From Daphnia carinata (taxonomy: Eukaryota; Arthropoda; Branchiopoda; Diplostraca; Daphniidae): DNA of 64,000 nucleotides. Positions 15,001 to 26,484 of this stretch are shown here, piece by piece; the first letter of the stretch is position 1, and each line of letters opens with the position of its first letter. The translations under genes were made by a program, and so were the position numbers. The DNA lies in NCBI RefSeq assembly GCF_022539665.2, contig NC_081333.1:6508971-6572970 (forward strand), in the 5' to 3' direction. The notes beneath the pieces were generated by a model. It searched no databases and was not told the origin of the DNA. It saw only the letters and a program-made list of their open reading frames with translations.

Positions 15001-18000
15001 ATTGGATGGTGAAAACTAAAGTAAACGCAAGCGAAACTTGTGGATATTGATGTATGCAAAAAAAGCTGAAATAAATATCGAAAATAAAAGGCTGCAATAT
15101 GACCGGTTGAGCATAATTATTTAAAGCTTTCTGTTTTTTTTGGGGTTTTTTTTGCCCGTGAGCATTCTGTTGGCTGCCATCTCCGAACCTTATCTGTGAA
15201 GTCATTTTCAGTCCTTTTTTCTCAAGTATCATAAACAAATCAAAATTGACGTAGCCACTTCCACTGTTGTAAACGAAAAAAAAAAAAAAGAGATAGTAAG
15301 GGAAAACAAAACTAAAAGTGCTGCGTAGACTGTCAAAGAGGGAAGACGTGGATATGGCTTAGAAGCGCGTGCTCGCTCGCTTGTCTCACTTCCACAGACT
15401 TTCAACTGAATGGGGAGAGAAGAAAAAAGAAAAACACACAAAAAAAAAAGGCGAATGACCAAAAAGGAGGTATATGTGGAGATGGCGTCCGTACTTCATT
15501 CTCGGCGGGGTGTCGCGGTTGCGACACTGATACCATCCCCTCGTTTCAAGATCATTGCGATAGGATAGCGACATTCCCTTTTTGTATTGCCCCCTTTCAA
15601 ACCAATATTCCTCTCTCCATTCTCTGACTCCCCTTATGGGGCTATCGTCTTCTTCTACCAGCAACTTGTCCAACAATGTAGTAAAGACAACATTACGTCT
15701 TCGTTACTTTTCGCCCTCCCCTATGAGCGTTCCATTCTTTAGCTCCATAATGGATGAACAACGTTGATGTCCCTATTCCCGTGTCGCTTCCATCACCCTG
15801 GCCCATTGGCCGTTTCATCTCACCTGCGATGCTATTCGGTCAGGGTAACAATTTACGCATTCTAGACAGGTAAAAACGAGCCATCGCTTCGGCGGCAACA
15901 GCAACATTTTTTAACTCTTTTTCCAAAGTTTTTTTGGTTTTTTTGTCGTTCTTTTTTGTTTTCTAATTTATTGGTAGGCCGAGTTCTTTTTCAAGATAGG
16001 GGAACTCTTTTATTTTAAGCTTTCGAAAAATATACATAGAGATCGTAAGATGCTATTTTCAGATGGCACCCCCGATCTGTCGTGTTAGAAAAATGCTCCT
16101 CGAAAAGCATGGATGTGCATAAGAAAGTTTTCCCACTGCAGGATGTGACGATGTAGTTTGTGTTGCCACAAGTAGTATTAGCTACTTCCTCTTCTTATTG
16201 GCGCCTACGCCTTTAATCTGCGCGGGAAGATTCACGCTTCAGGTGACTCCAATCGTCCCACATACGTAGTTTTGAAAAAGAAACAAACAAAAAAAAAAAA
16301 AGATTGCTACACTATGGCGCGGTGCTAATGCTTAAAGTTTGGAGGCTGTTTCTCATTCTCGTGTCGCAATTTAACTTCCGGTGGGAACCTGCACTTACGA
16401 CTGCATGGCCTACTGATTTTTTTTTTTTTCTGCCTTCTCATTCCCATGTGTGTTATACATGTTGATGGCTTACATACAAGTACAAGATAAACAATTGTAA
16501 TTACCGCTCCGATAGGTAGGGACCGTGGGAATTGACGACTCTGGGAACAAATTCTCTTCCAGTGACTTCGACAACAAAAAAGAGCAAAACGACGAGGTGA
16601 CGGCGAGCGGATGTAACGTGTTGATCTATTCCGAAAATGTTTTACGGACGCCTTGAATCGAAGTGCAACAGAACTAACTTATCTTTCCTGCTTTTCGTAG
16701 ATTCAATACTGTCATCTTCTTTGATATCTGAAGGATTCTTTCAGCCATTTCTCGTTGATCAGGTTGTCTTTGCCTTTTCGTTTCACTAATAGTTTGCATT
16801 TCTGCGTTAAGAACGATAAAACTCACTTCTTCATTGCTGATTCAGACTCTCTCTTACTTAATACATTAGCGGTTATGCCGTGCGACCGTTGATATGTGTT
16901 TAGCCATAGACTTTGTTCTCACAAACATTAAAAACTTTGCTCTGCGTGCGACCTGGTGTTACCTTCATTGCTCTAACTGGAAACGAGGACGTTTACTTCA
17001 TCCAGGGGAATTTTGAAAAATATTTGAAATGTGAATGAAATGAAGCAAATTCGTGTTGACTCTGTTACATTTTGATTCGTTCTGTTTCGTTAACTAATCT
17101 CTTCCGCGATCGATCGCCCATGTCGTTCCCATTCTAATAACTCACTGCAAACAATCGTTGGTACTCCAGGAACAATCGAGATTCGTACGAGCAATTCAAG
17201 GCCTCCAACGAAAGTCCACAATAATACATTTTTTTTACGTTATTACGTCACCGGCTTTATGACATCCTTTTAATACCCACGTGCGAGCAGTTTGTGTAGT
17301 TCAAAGCGATTTTGTTACGACAAGACGACAGAACAACGCAAACAAATAAATACAAAAATCTATTTAAAAAAAAAAACAAAAAAAACAAAACACAACAATA
17401 CACAATGTGTCCTAGGGCTTAAACAAAAACAGTTCTACGCCATCGCTATGATGAATAACCCGAAGAAGTAGAAGGACTGGAAGATGCCCTATTAAATGGA
17501 TGCTCTCCCTCTATTTGAACCGCTTTTAAAGCAGCTAGATAATCCCCGCGAACATAGACGTGTTCAGATCCGAGCCGGCTTCAATTACTCCCGCGTGAAG
17601 CGTCCTTGAAATCGGATTCGTTTGAAGCCGATAGTCAGCAGCGAAGATGCACAAATAAAAAAGGATGCACTAAGAAAGAGATATACACCGGTATTTGTTG
17701 TCAGGTAAAACATCGCCGAGGCGACCCATCTACCCGGGATTTATAAGATATCCTAGAACGACAAGCTCTAATATATGCATTGTATTCTATCTTCTGTAGG
17801 CTACAACGGAGTTTCGAGGAAAAAAAAAAAAGAATAAAACAAAAAAGAATGAAAAAAAAAGGGAAAACCGTCAAAATAAAGGAGAAAAAAAGATCGAGAT
17901 CGGGTAGTTGTGGAGGAAGTAGGGGGAGAAGCAAGAGATGGGGTGGGCAACAGGAAGCGACTCTGCAAGTCTTGTCCCCTTCTTTCCGCCCTGTGCTTCG

Positions 18001-21000
18001 AACGTTACGCTTGCGTGAGGCGGATAATATGCACTCTCTTTTCTATTCTCTCTCTCTCTCTCTCTCTCCTTCTCTTTACTCCGTCTCATTCTTCATCTTT
18101 TCTGTTTCATTATTTTAATAACCATTGCGTTACAGTACAGCAGTTTACTGATACAAAAAAAAAAACAAGAAAAAAAAAAATCCCTTTTTTATCGTTTGTT
18201 CATGCTCCAGAAGTTACTTGTCTGCTTCCCAACAACGTTTTAAGGCGCGCCATTCTATCAGCTACCCACTGGGCACGAGATTTCCTTTCTCATCTTTCAC
18301 AATCAAATCTCGCTTTTGGTGCGGCTTCCATTCTTAGCTAATGAATTTTGTAATTAGAGGCGCAAATGTCAAGCTCGGGCGATCATCCTAAAAGGTAGAT
18401 CGAAATATCGACAAAGGTATTTGACTGTTTTATAGGCAACCAGTTAGTCTATAACGTTCTCCTGTGGGCGTGCAGACTTTCTCTCTCTGCCGTGGCCGCA
18501 AGTTGCGCGATGGATTGGTCCCATTCACGAAAGCGTAGCAGGTTAGGACGCACGAAAGTAAGCCGTTCCGCGGAATAGACTATTTATTAGCGATGAACAA
18601 AGAGATCTTCCGCGTCAACTACGTATACTTGGGAAGGAGGGGGGGGGGGGGGGACTATAACGAAACATCTCACGAGCCATGGCATGTCAAATGATGAAGA
18701 CCGTACACTGTAAATGAGACAGGTGGTGGATGGAAGCCATTTGTGGTACCCTCTCCCCAATCTTCTCACATATCGTATGCTCATAAAGTACGTCTTCTTA
18801 TTCTTCCTTCATTTTTTTTTTTTTGTAAATAATTATTATTCCCTGTCCTCAGAACAAAAGAGGGGTGGGGGGGGGGGAGAAAACGATGAACAATGAGGGG
18901 GGAGTCAAAGGACGAGGGGCAAAAAAGGAACGGGCTTTCTCATCTTTAAATTCATTTTCGTATGTCCGTTCATTGTGGGTGAGAGGTCACGAGGAGCGAC
19001 AAGAAGAGAAAATTTGGTCAGCTCGGTATTATAATTCAATCGAGAAGGATATACCCGCAGAAGCACTTGACCCGCTTCATTGCGTTGCCTGCGAGAAACC
19101 CAAGCGCTTTCAGCGTCACGACAGAAACAAATTTGATATACATGCATACGATGCAGTTGCAAAAGCAAGTCCCAGAGAAGGAGAAAACGTAAGACGACAC
19201 TACTGTGCTATTCATCGCCTTCTAATTTCCCCTTTTTTTCTCGCTCACTAAACACGCCGCTCTGTGTGCCAAAATGTTTTCATCAGAAAACAATGGAATA
19301 TGACGGGTTCCAGAGGACGTCCATCGCTGCCTCCAGCAGCCAAAGCAACACCGACCGATTTCCCCATCGACGGATTCAATTAGACGATGAGTCTCGCAAT
19401 TCGCTCAAAGTGCTACAGCTGTGTGCTCCAGTTATTTTACCTCTGCCGCTATACCCGCTGGCATACATAGCCAATTGTTCTGGGCTCTGCCAACGCCGGC
19501 CGGGCACAAAATGATTAGAACGAAAGAGTGATGACGAAACCTGTCACGGCTAATGTTCATCAGTGCTGGCGATGAAGGAATAGCCATTACTGATCAGCCG
19601 TACGACTCCCATTGATCCGATTGGATTACACGTGGTATAGCCAGGTCGGGTCGGCGGATGCTTCTCGTGCTATTTCCCGTCTATAGTCCCATTTTTTTTT
19701 TTTTTTTTATTTCCGAGGGTGACTTTTAATCACTGCACTGGCAAGTTAATTAGTGAGTGACCGCATCGTGCGGTCAGCCGACATCAGGCGAGCCAAGAGG
19801 CTATGTTGGCTTCTTTTCTCGTGCCAATGACATTCGAAGACGTTGACGACAGCGACCAACAGCCACCGTTTCGGATTTGGGCCTCCTCCCCCCCCCCCCC
19901 CAACCTTTCTCACTAATGCCTTTCTTTAACCTCCTGTTTCTATTTGTCTGTCTCTCTTTCAGTCTACTTTTTTTTCCTTTTTTTTTTGTTGAGTCTTTTG
20001 TGTCGTTGGTTGGCCAGCAGGCAGCTCGACCCCATGTTACTCTGTACAGGTCGTGCCATTTTCATTTTCTCCGTGTCCTCCCTGATGTTGCCATAGACGT
20101 TGGAGTATCGCCAACACGCCGTCCTGTGCGCCTTCTGCTATTACCCCGTAAACACGGTCTGTTACCCTGTCTCCTCCCAATTCCATCTGATCAGCGATCA
20201 CCCGAATACAATTTTATTTCGCTTCTTTTCTTCTCCTACCTCTTGTCCAGTTGCCCTCCGATGATGTCGGGAAATTCTATTTACCGTCGATATCCTCCAC
20301 AGTCCGTTAGCCCTCGTACCGTCGGTCTATTTGTGTCACGAATTGCAAACCAAGGCCCACTGTCCCTATTTCATTTTATTTTTTTCATTCCTTGTCTTGT
20401 TTTGTCTGATCTTTTCGCCCGTTCTTTAGTTATCGGTACTCTTTTTTTTTTTTTCCTCTTTCTCCTTTTATTCTGGCTGGTTTCCCCGCCTTTTTCCATA
20501 ATTTTCTCAGTGCCATGTACGAAAGAATTTTCGGACGAAATCGATAACATGAAGCCAATCGATAGGAAAAGCCCTTTACTTGCATTGTTATTTTTTCTTT
20601 TTTTTTTTTTTTGCCCATTCGCTAACCTTTAGGATTTACAAAACCAATTTTCCTCGATCGTCAACAATGGCTGTTCAACTTTCGATACCTGTGCACAAGC
20701 TTTTGTCTATTTAGTCTCTAGTTTTTAAGCGACATGAAATCTCATCATATTACGGCCATGTCTGGGATTCTTGCCGTTGCTCTTTACCATTTTTTTGACA
20801 GTGACTGAGGATCGGATGACTGTTTCGCTGCCTCACCCGCCTTCGAATAATGTTAAAAAAGAAACCAAATGACGTGGAAGACATCGTTGTGTGTGATCTA
20901 TTGGATTATACGGAACTTTAACAGAGAATGTATACCAATAGATGTCGACCCCCATGTTGAAAAAAGAAAAAGAAAAAAAAGCAAAAAAAAGGGGCAAAAA

Positions 21001-21875
21001 AAAGGCCAAAAAAAAAATGAAAAAAATAAGAACTCTATTTATATCGCGCCCTACTAGTGACCTAGTAGGTCGTCTCTTTAGTCAGCATTAGTCAGAAAAC
21101 GTATTTTGGCTGCTTTCTAACATAGGAAAAAATTCCGGAGACTTGTCTATTGGATTTCACGTCTGGGATCCAGATCACGCATGCAAAACGCAGCTCAATC
21201 TTTGTGTAGAAGTAGTAAAAACGGCGTAGAAGCACATGGCTTATGCGAACTACTATTTTCAAACGTGAGGAATAAAACCAATATTGGATATCGATAAGCA
21301 TGGCAAGCTATTTCCTACTATGATGATTTCTCAGACGAGCTTCGTCTCAAAGTCCAATTAAAAAAATTATCTGAATAAATGGCATAACTTACAGTCTCAA
21401 TCATCTTTTTCCATTTCTTACCTTCAGAAGCAAAACACAGTGAATGAAAAGCCATCGCATAATACTGAGATCACGCTTCGTATCGATATCGTGAGCGAAC
21501 CGAAATCATATTTCTATTCTTTACTGCAGCGATAGCACAAACCCATTCAAAGCGTATGTTTACGTTAGATATCGCTCGTTTCACTAGATTCACTCTTCCT
21601 ACCGAAATCTATGTATGTTGCAGCCTTAATCTGCAGGAGCTATTTTCATTTAACTCTGCCGATAGGAAGTAGCAGCTTTGGCATCTTCCTTAGGTTTTGC
21701 CTCGCCCCAAGAATATATACCCCTTGCTTGCTGATGTAACTGTATGCTTGTAACATATTAGCCCCCTCAACGGCAAAATTTGTTAGGGTGTCGAGCGGGA
21801 CTTACCGTGACAGATAATGGTCTGGATGGATAGCACGACGAAAAGAAGCTGGATGATAGAAGCGCCTGATGCCAT
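27..21875 (-). CDS. Ig-superfamily cell-surface/secreted protein, 5' part of gene (3 exons; continues beyond left edge)
   Basis: Minus-strand model with coding exons 21806-21875, 740-947 and 27-181. Exon 1 starts at the ATG at 21875 and encodes a hydrophobic signal peptide (MASGASIIQLLFVVLSIQ...) ending at a GTAAGT donor in phase 1. Exon 2 follows a TTGCAG acceptor in the matching phase and carries the first half of an Ig V-like domain (canonical Cys at residue 52, Trp at 67 in the motif VKWYRE). It ends at a GTATTT donor in phase 2. Exon 3 joins in phase and supplies the second half, with DEGLYRC (Cys122), followed by a GTACGT donor at 26. All three phases agree over 433 nt (144 codons plus one base). 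Known for the family: arthropod Side/Beat/kirre-type receptors use such N-terminal Ig domains in adhesion and axon guidance. The exact family is not settled; sidestep-like is my best guess. More Ig domains and a membrane anchor are expected to the left. The 20.9 kb first intron is inferred, not proven by cDNA. Confidence 0.75.
18047..18068. repeat. (TC)11 microsatellite
   Basis: Eleven uninterrupted TC units inside a longer pyrimidine-rich stretch in the long intron of the minus-strand Ig gene. Confidence 0.9.
18639..18653. repeat. 15-nt poly-G run
   Basis: Uninterrupted run of 15 G on the plus strand. A second run of 11 G follows at 18867-18877, and a run of 14 C at 19888-19901, all in the same intron. 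Such runs can form G-quadruplexes; their length in the assembly may be unreliable. Confidence 0.85.
19888..19901. repeat. 14-nt poly-C run
   Basis: Uninterrupted C run on the plus strand, i.e. a G run on the strand from which the long intron is transcribed. Confidence 0.85.
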
Positions 21876-22349
21876 TGTCCTTTTCCGTTCGTTTTACTTT
21901 CGCCGTTCTTCTTCGTCTTCTTTTCCCGATTTGTCCTATTCTCTCTTCCTGCTACTTCAGCGTGATATTTCTACTACGGAGTTTTCTGTTGCCTTCCTTC
22001 GTTTACTCCTTCCCTCTTCCACTTCTCCCTGTATTCGTTTCCTCCTTATAATTACACTGACGACTCAGAGTTGAACACGGTCCATTACGGATTTATCGAT
22101 GATGGAGCCGATGCCAATCACTAACGACACTAGCGGACACGGCTGGCGTTGTGCAAAATTTCTTAACACACACGGCCATTCAAAGGGTGCAGTTATCGAT
22201 GCCACTAAACCGCCGATGGTCAAACGGTACTATTTCGTCGTCCGCAAAATGTGTTTATGAATAGTAGTCCAATCACGTCCCTCTGGGGTGTCGGTGACCG
22301 ATGTGTTTTAGATGTGCAATGTAGGCAACAAGTTCTCTATTATCCCGAA

Positions 22350-22366
22350 ACACACACACACACACC
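22350..22366. repeat. Short (AC)n microsatellite
   Basis: About eight AC units on the plus strand in the divergent intergenic region. Confidence 0.85.
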
Positions 22367-25300
22367 CAAAAAAAAAACAGTCATCAAAATTTAAATAGTG
22401 TTTTTTAATTTTTTCTGTTGGACGAGTAGGTTTATTTACGAATAGGTTGCACAACTGGAGTAAGGCCACTGGGAACCTTGATCGCGTGCGTCCAGCTACG
22501 GCCAAAGAACCAAGACAACTGGCTGGCTTCAGGTAAAAGGGCCGTACTGTAAGATAGTAGCTCATGTTGTCGCTTGATGTTGGCGGAAAGAGGGCAAGGG
22601 CGCTGCCGCCCGCTCGTCGTGGAGAAAAGGGCGAAGGCAAAGGAAGAAAGAAGGGGAGGGGCCTTCCGTTCCCTCAAAACCAAGGGGATATATGAGAACA
22701 AGCAAAAAGAGTTGTCGGGGTTGTCTGAGACAGCCAATGGTACGAATTCATTGGCATGTAGTCGGATGTATGATATAGCATATATTTCTACCTTTTGTAG
22801 AAGAAAAGCGCTAGAGTTGAACTTTATTCAAATTCGAATAAATGAAAATACTCAACGATTTTTCGTCTATTTACTTCATTTTTACGCCACTAGATGGCAA
22901 CTTCTTTTGATCGCCTCTTCTGCTCATTTCGTTTGAAAGTGTCTAGGCGTTTGCTCCTCAGTTCTCTCCCCGTTATTTCTAATATAACATATAATTTCTA
23001 ATAATAGCACATAGTCCAACTTTCAAAGTTTAATTTGGCGTTCCGTTTTCTTTCTTATTGGACAAGTTCTAAACATTTCGAAGGTCGTAGTATTACAATT
23101 TTCGCGCTAACAGCGATGTCAAAATTAGGCACACAACTCCTTTCTCATGAACGGCTATGATAATTCTAAAGGTAGGTATCTTTTTGTTTTGTTTATTAGA
23201 GGATTTCATTTTCTTTTACTTCTAAAATTCGTACGAAAAGAAATGTGTAAGATCGTTGCTTAACGACGGAAACGGTTGACGTGCCATGCTTTTTACTTTT
23301 CGATTTATTTTCTTCTGGCTGGAGATTGTGCGGTTGCCAAACGACTACGGTAGCCATGAAGAGGATCTCCGTGTTGTGCCGGCTGTTATTATTGCAGGAT
23401 TTACCCAAGCAAAGGAAACCGGCGACTTTAAACGATGATGTCTATATGCGGCTGCACCCGGAAGATAGCAACTTCGTCGTTTGCAGAGTAGTCTGAACGT
23501 TTGGGGAATCCACAGACGATAGTTTATTTTTAAATTATGTAGGATTTGAAAATTTTTTGTTGCTGTTGCTGTTCCAGCTCAGCTGTGGCTGACCTGCCGT
23601 CCTTATTGCGGCAATTGTTGCAAGAAAACTCAATTTTCATTTGTTTTTCACACCTTCTTTTTTTATTTATTATTATTTTTTTTTATTTGGGTTTTGTGTT
23701 TTAGTTTAGGGTTTGGATTCCCTTAATTTTCTTTTGCATTTGCAGCATCACCTGTGAAAATGGACAACGCAAATAGCGCAGGAACCTTTGTTTTCAACTT
23801 GTTTTACCGATTGGCAACTAACGAAAAGGACGTAATCAGACATGCCGCGTCCACCAGCGACCGCTGAATGCCGAGAAAATTTCTTATGACAAATGACCAA
23901 GTATTGCGAAACTGGTTGTTCGTTCATCGTTACTTTTTTTTAAAAATCTGGATCATGCTGATTCAAAGTAAAAATTTTTAAGATTTATGGCCGCTGGGCG
24001 ACACAACTTAGGGTAACATTATACTAGAACAAAAGAAAGGTTTTATCATCTACTCCATCACGTAGCTTGCCTAATAGGTTCCCTATCCCTAATTATAAGG
24101 TTAAATGTTCGTTGCCTCTAAACATGAAACGGAAATACAACGCTGAACAGCCTGAAAATACTCTTTGTTTCTCTCAAAAACGACCCGTTTCCTACAATTT
24201 GATAGGATTATACGGGGTTGTTGGGTGATGGTGGCTTCTTTTTTTTTTTTTACAAGGCGGAAGTTGTCCAAATGAAAAAGGGGGAAAAAGGAATAAGAAA
24301 AAAAAAAAGCTAAAACCTTCCCATCATCTTCTTATATCGCCGAATAGATGGCGTGGACAAATAACCGATTCCAACTTTTTTAAAAAAATTTTCTTAGATT
24401 AACATACGTATTTCTCGTACAAAAAATAAAAAACTCTTTTGAGAGTTTATAAATTGGTATTCAAGCTTATTGCACTGTATATTAAATAGGTCGATGTTAA
24501 TTTATAAACGGCATTGTTGGCATTACAACATTTTTGTGGCATGAAAATACAAGTATTGATTGTATCTTTCATAAGGTATTGGTACGAGAGCAAAAAGAAT
24601 TTACACATAATACGAATTTAATTACATCTGACGTGTGTCGCGCACTCGCGCTAATACCTCCCGACTGTAAGCCGGACCCCAGGTAAACAAGGCAGAACCC
24701 TATTTCCCAACGATTTGACTTGCTCCTTGTTGTAACTGTTGAGAAACGCTAGATGGTGTTAGGGTCGCCAAGCAGGCAACTTTAAGGAATCGAATCGGAC
24801 TAGGACAAGCGATTTTAATCACGTCAATAATGGAGGGCATTAAGTCATGTGATGGCAAGCAAGACTGCAAATTCCCTATTAATTAGAAATCCTCTTTCAT
24901 GCTCCTTTTACTGGCAGAAAGCTGGTATGATTGATCCGCTTGCCATGTGGAATTAATAACGCCAGGGTTTTACATGAAATATTTTTAGTTTTCTTTTTGG
25001 TAGGTATTGTGCCAATTTCATTCACTGATTATGTCCTTTGAAAGAATCTAAAGCATTTGCGTACGCCCGAATTTTTGTTCTGGATTGGCTAATTATTATT
25101 TTAATATGTGGTCCGCTCGTCGCATTTCGCCTGTATTAGGCAAATCGCCAAAGGCTCAGTTACAGACCAACAGGCTCCAAATTCAGCTAGCTTGTATTCG
25201 CACTTTACTTGCATATAATTCGCTATGAATAAAATGTGGTCCGTAAATTCACCGTGTCTTTCAAGCATGTAAGGCGTGCAGCCGCTCACCTTCATCGATG

Positions 25301-26435
25301 CAGATTCACAGAAGCTAAAGAAGTAGCGGAGAAAACTGCATATTTGTATCGTTTATAATTATTATTAACAAAAAAGTGGATTAGGATAATGTTCTTGAGA
25401 ATTCGTTACAGCCTATTTATTAGTCTGTTAGAAAAAGAAAGTTGTTAGAAACGAAAGACAAGCCTGTTCGAGCGACCAGTACGTAGTACCATACGCAAGC
25501 CACTCAAATTTTAATCTTTTGGAACAAAACTTATATCACTTAAAAATGCTTTGTCAATTAACACGTCGCTAGAAAGTGAGCATATATATTTTTTAATATT
25601 CTGTAGTTTTCAAAATAAAAAATTATGAGTCACACAGCCATTTAATCGCACAATTAGTGAATCGAAATAAATAAATAAAAAGGAAAACTTCGACAAGTGA
25701 TTGGAGTTCATGATACGTTCCCTGAATTTTTGCTGGGATTGAGTGTTTCCCGGTCATAAGAAAAAAATGTGGTAGAAAAATGGCAAAAATGATTTTTTGT
25801 TTACATGTAATGATCCCAGAACAGCTGCAGTCTAATAGCAATACTTAGTTGCAAATTTGCACGGGCCATGTGAGAAAAATTTTTTCCGGGCGGTGAGATA
25901 AAACAGATCCAACAGTGAGGTGAATAAAATAGAGGTATGAAGGAGGAGCTCTGTTTGCTTTCCCCGCTTGTTGTCAGCGGAGCCGAACGAAAGCTAGAAT
26001 GCATGGAAGACTGGTAGTGGAAAATGGGGCGGGACTTGGCCCGCTTGTTTAGTATAGGAAAAAAAAGGAAAAGAAAATAACAGAAGAGGGAAGTTGACCG
26101 GCCGAGGGTCTGTCTGAGTCACAAGTAGTCCATCCAGGCATCAGAAAGGACGTTCAAGTTACCTACAGACCACCTCTTTTAATAGATAGCTCGCAGTTTT
26201 CTTTTCAAAAACTAGGATAGAAATAAAACTCCGTTTTCCGGTTCAAAACGCAACAGTTATCTCCAACAGCTTCACTTAATTATCTACATCCATTGTCAAA
26301 CCGTGCTTGCGCAACTTGTTCTGTTGCTTATTGGCTAACTCTTTTTAAAAAACAATAGTTCGGAAAAAAAAAAGAAAAAGCAAAACAAGGCACATTGGAG
26401 ACACACAAAACAGTGTGCGCTTGAACGTTTCACGT

Positions 26436-26442
26436 TCAGTTG
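26436..26442 (+). promoter_or_regulatory. Possible arthropod initiator (TCAGTTG) of the plus-strand Ig gene
   Basis: TCAGTTG matches the arthropod initiator consensus (TCAGTY) and would place the transcription start at 26438, 47 nt upstream of the ATG at 26485. There is no clear TATA box about 30 nt upstream. A match this short can occur by chance. Confidence 0.3.
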
Positions 26443-26484
26443 TTATTACGGAACCGACAAACAGCTTTGCCAGTTGACAACAGA

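Larger units (their letters stand above)
948..21805 (-). other. 20.9 kb first intron of the minus-strand Ig gene
   Basis: Bounded by a GTAAGT donor (21805) and a TTGCAG acceptor (948-950) in matching phase. Within it I find no open frame with recognisable protein similarity on either strand. The longest open stretches, such as 19877-20632 on the plus strand, are translations of pyrimidine-rich or A/T-run DNA. It holds many poly-A/poly-T tracts, a TC repeat, and G and C homopolymers (listed separately). Regulatory elements are plausible but none can be named from sequence alone. Confidence 0.6.
21876..26484. other. Divergent intergenic region between the two Ig genes
   Basis: About 4.6 kb between the start codon of the minus-strand Ig gene (21875) and that of the plus-strand Ig gene (26485). 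It must hold both promoters if the annotated first exons are the true 5' exons. I see no coding sequence with recognisable similarity. It contains a CA repeat (22350-22366) and poly-T/poly-A tracts. No core promoter can be named for the minus gene; a possible initiator for the plus gene is listed separately. Confidence 0.6.

Noticed and set aside
19877-20632. Open frame of 251 codons on the plus strand, the longest in the left half.
   Set aside because: It is translated from T- and C-rich DNA; the product is a low-complexity Phe/Leu/Ser/Pro string without domains, conserved motifs or splice context.
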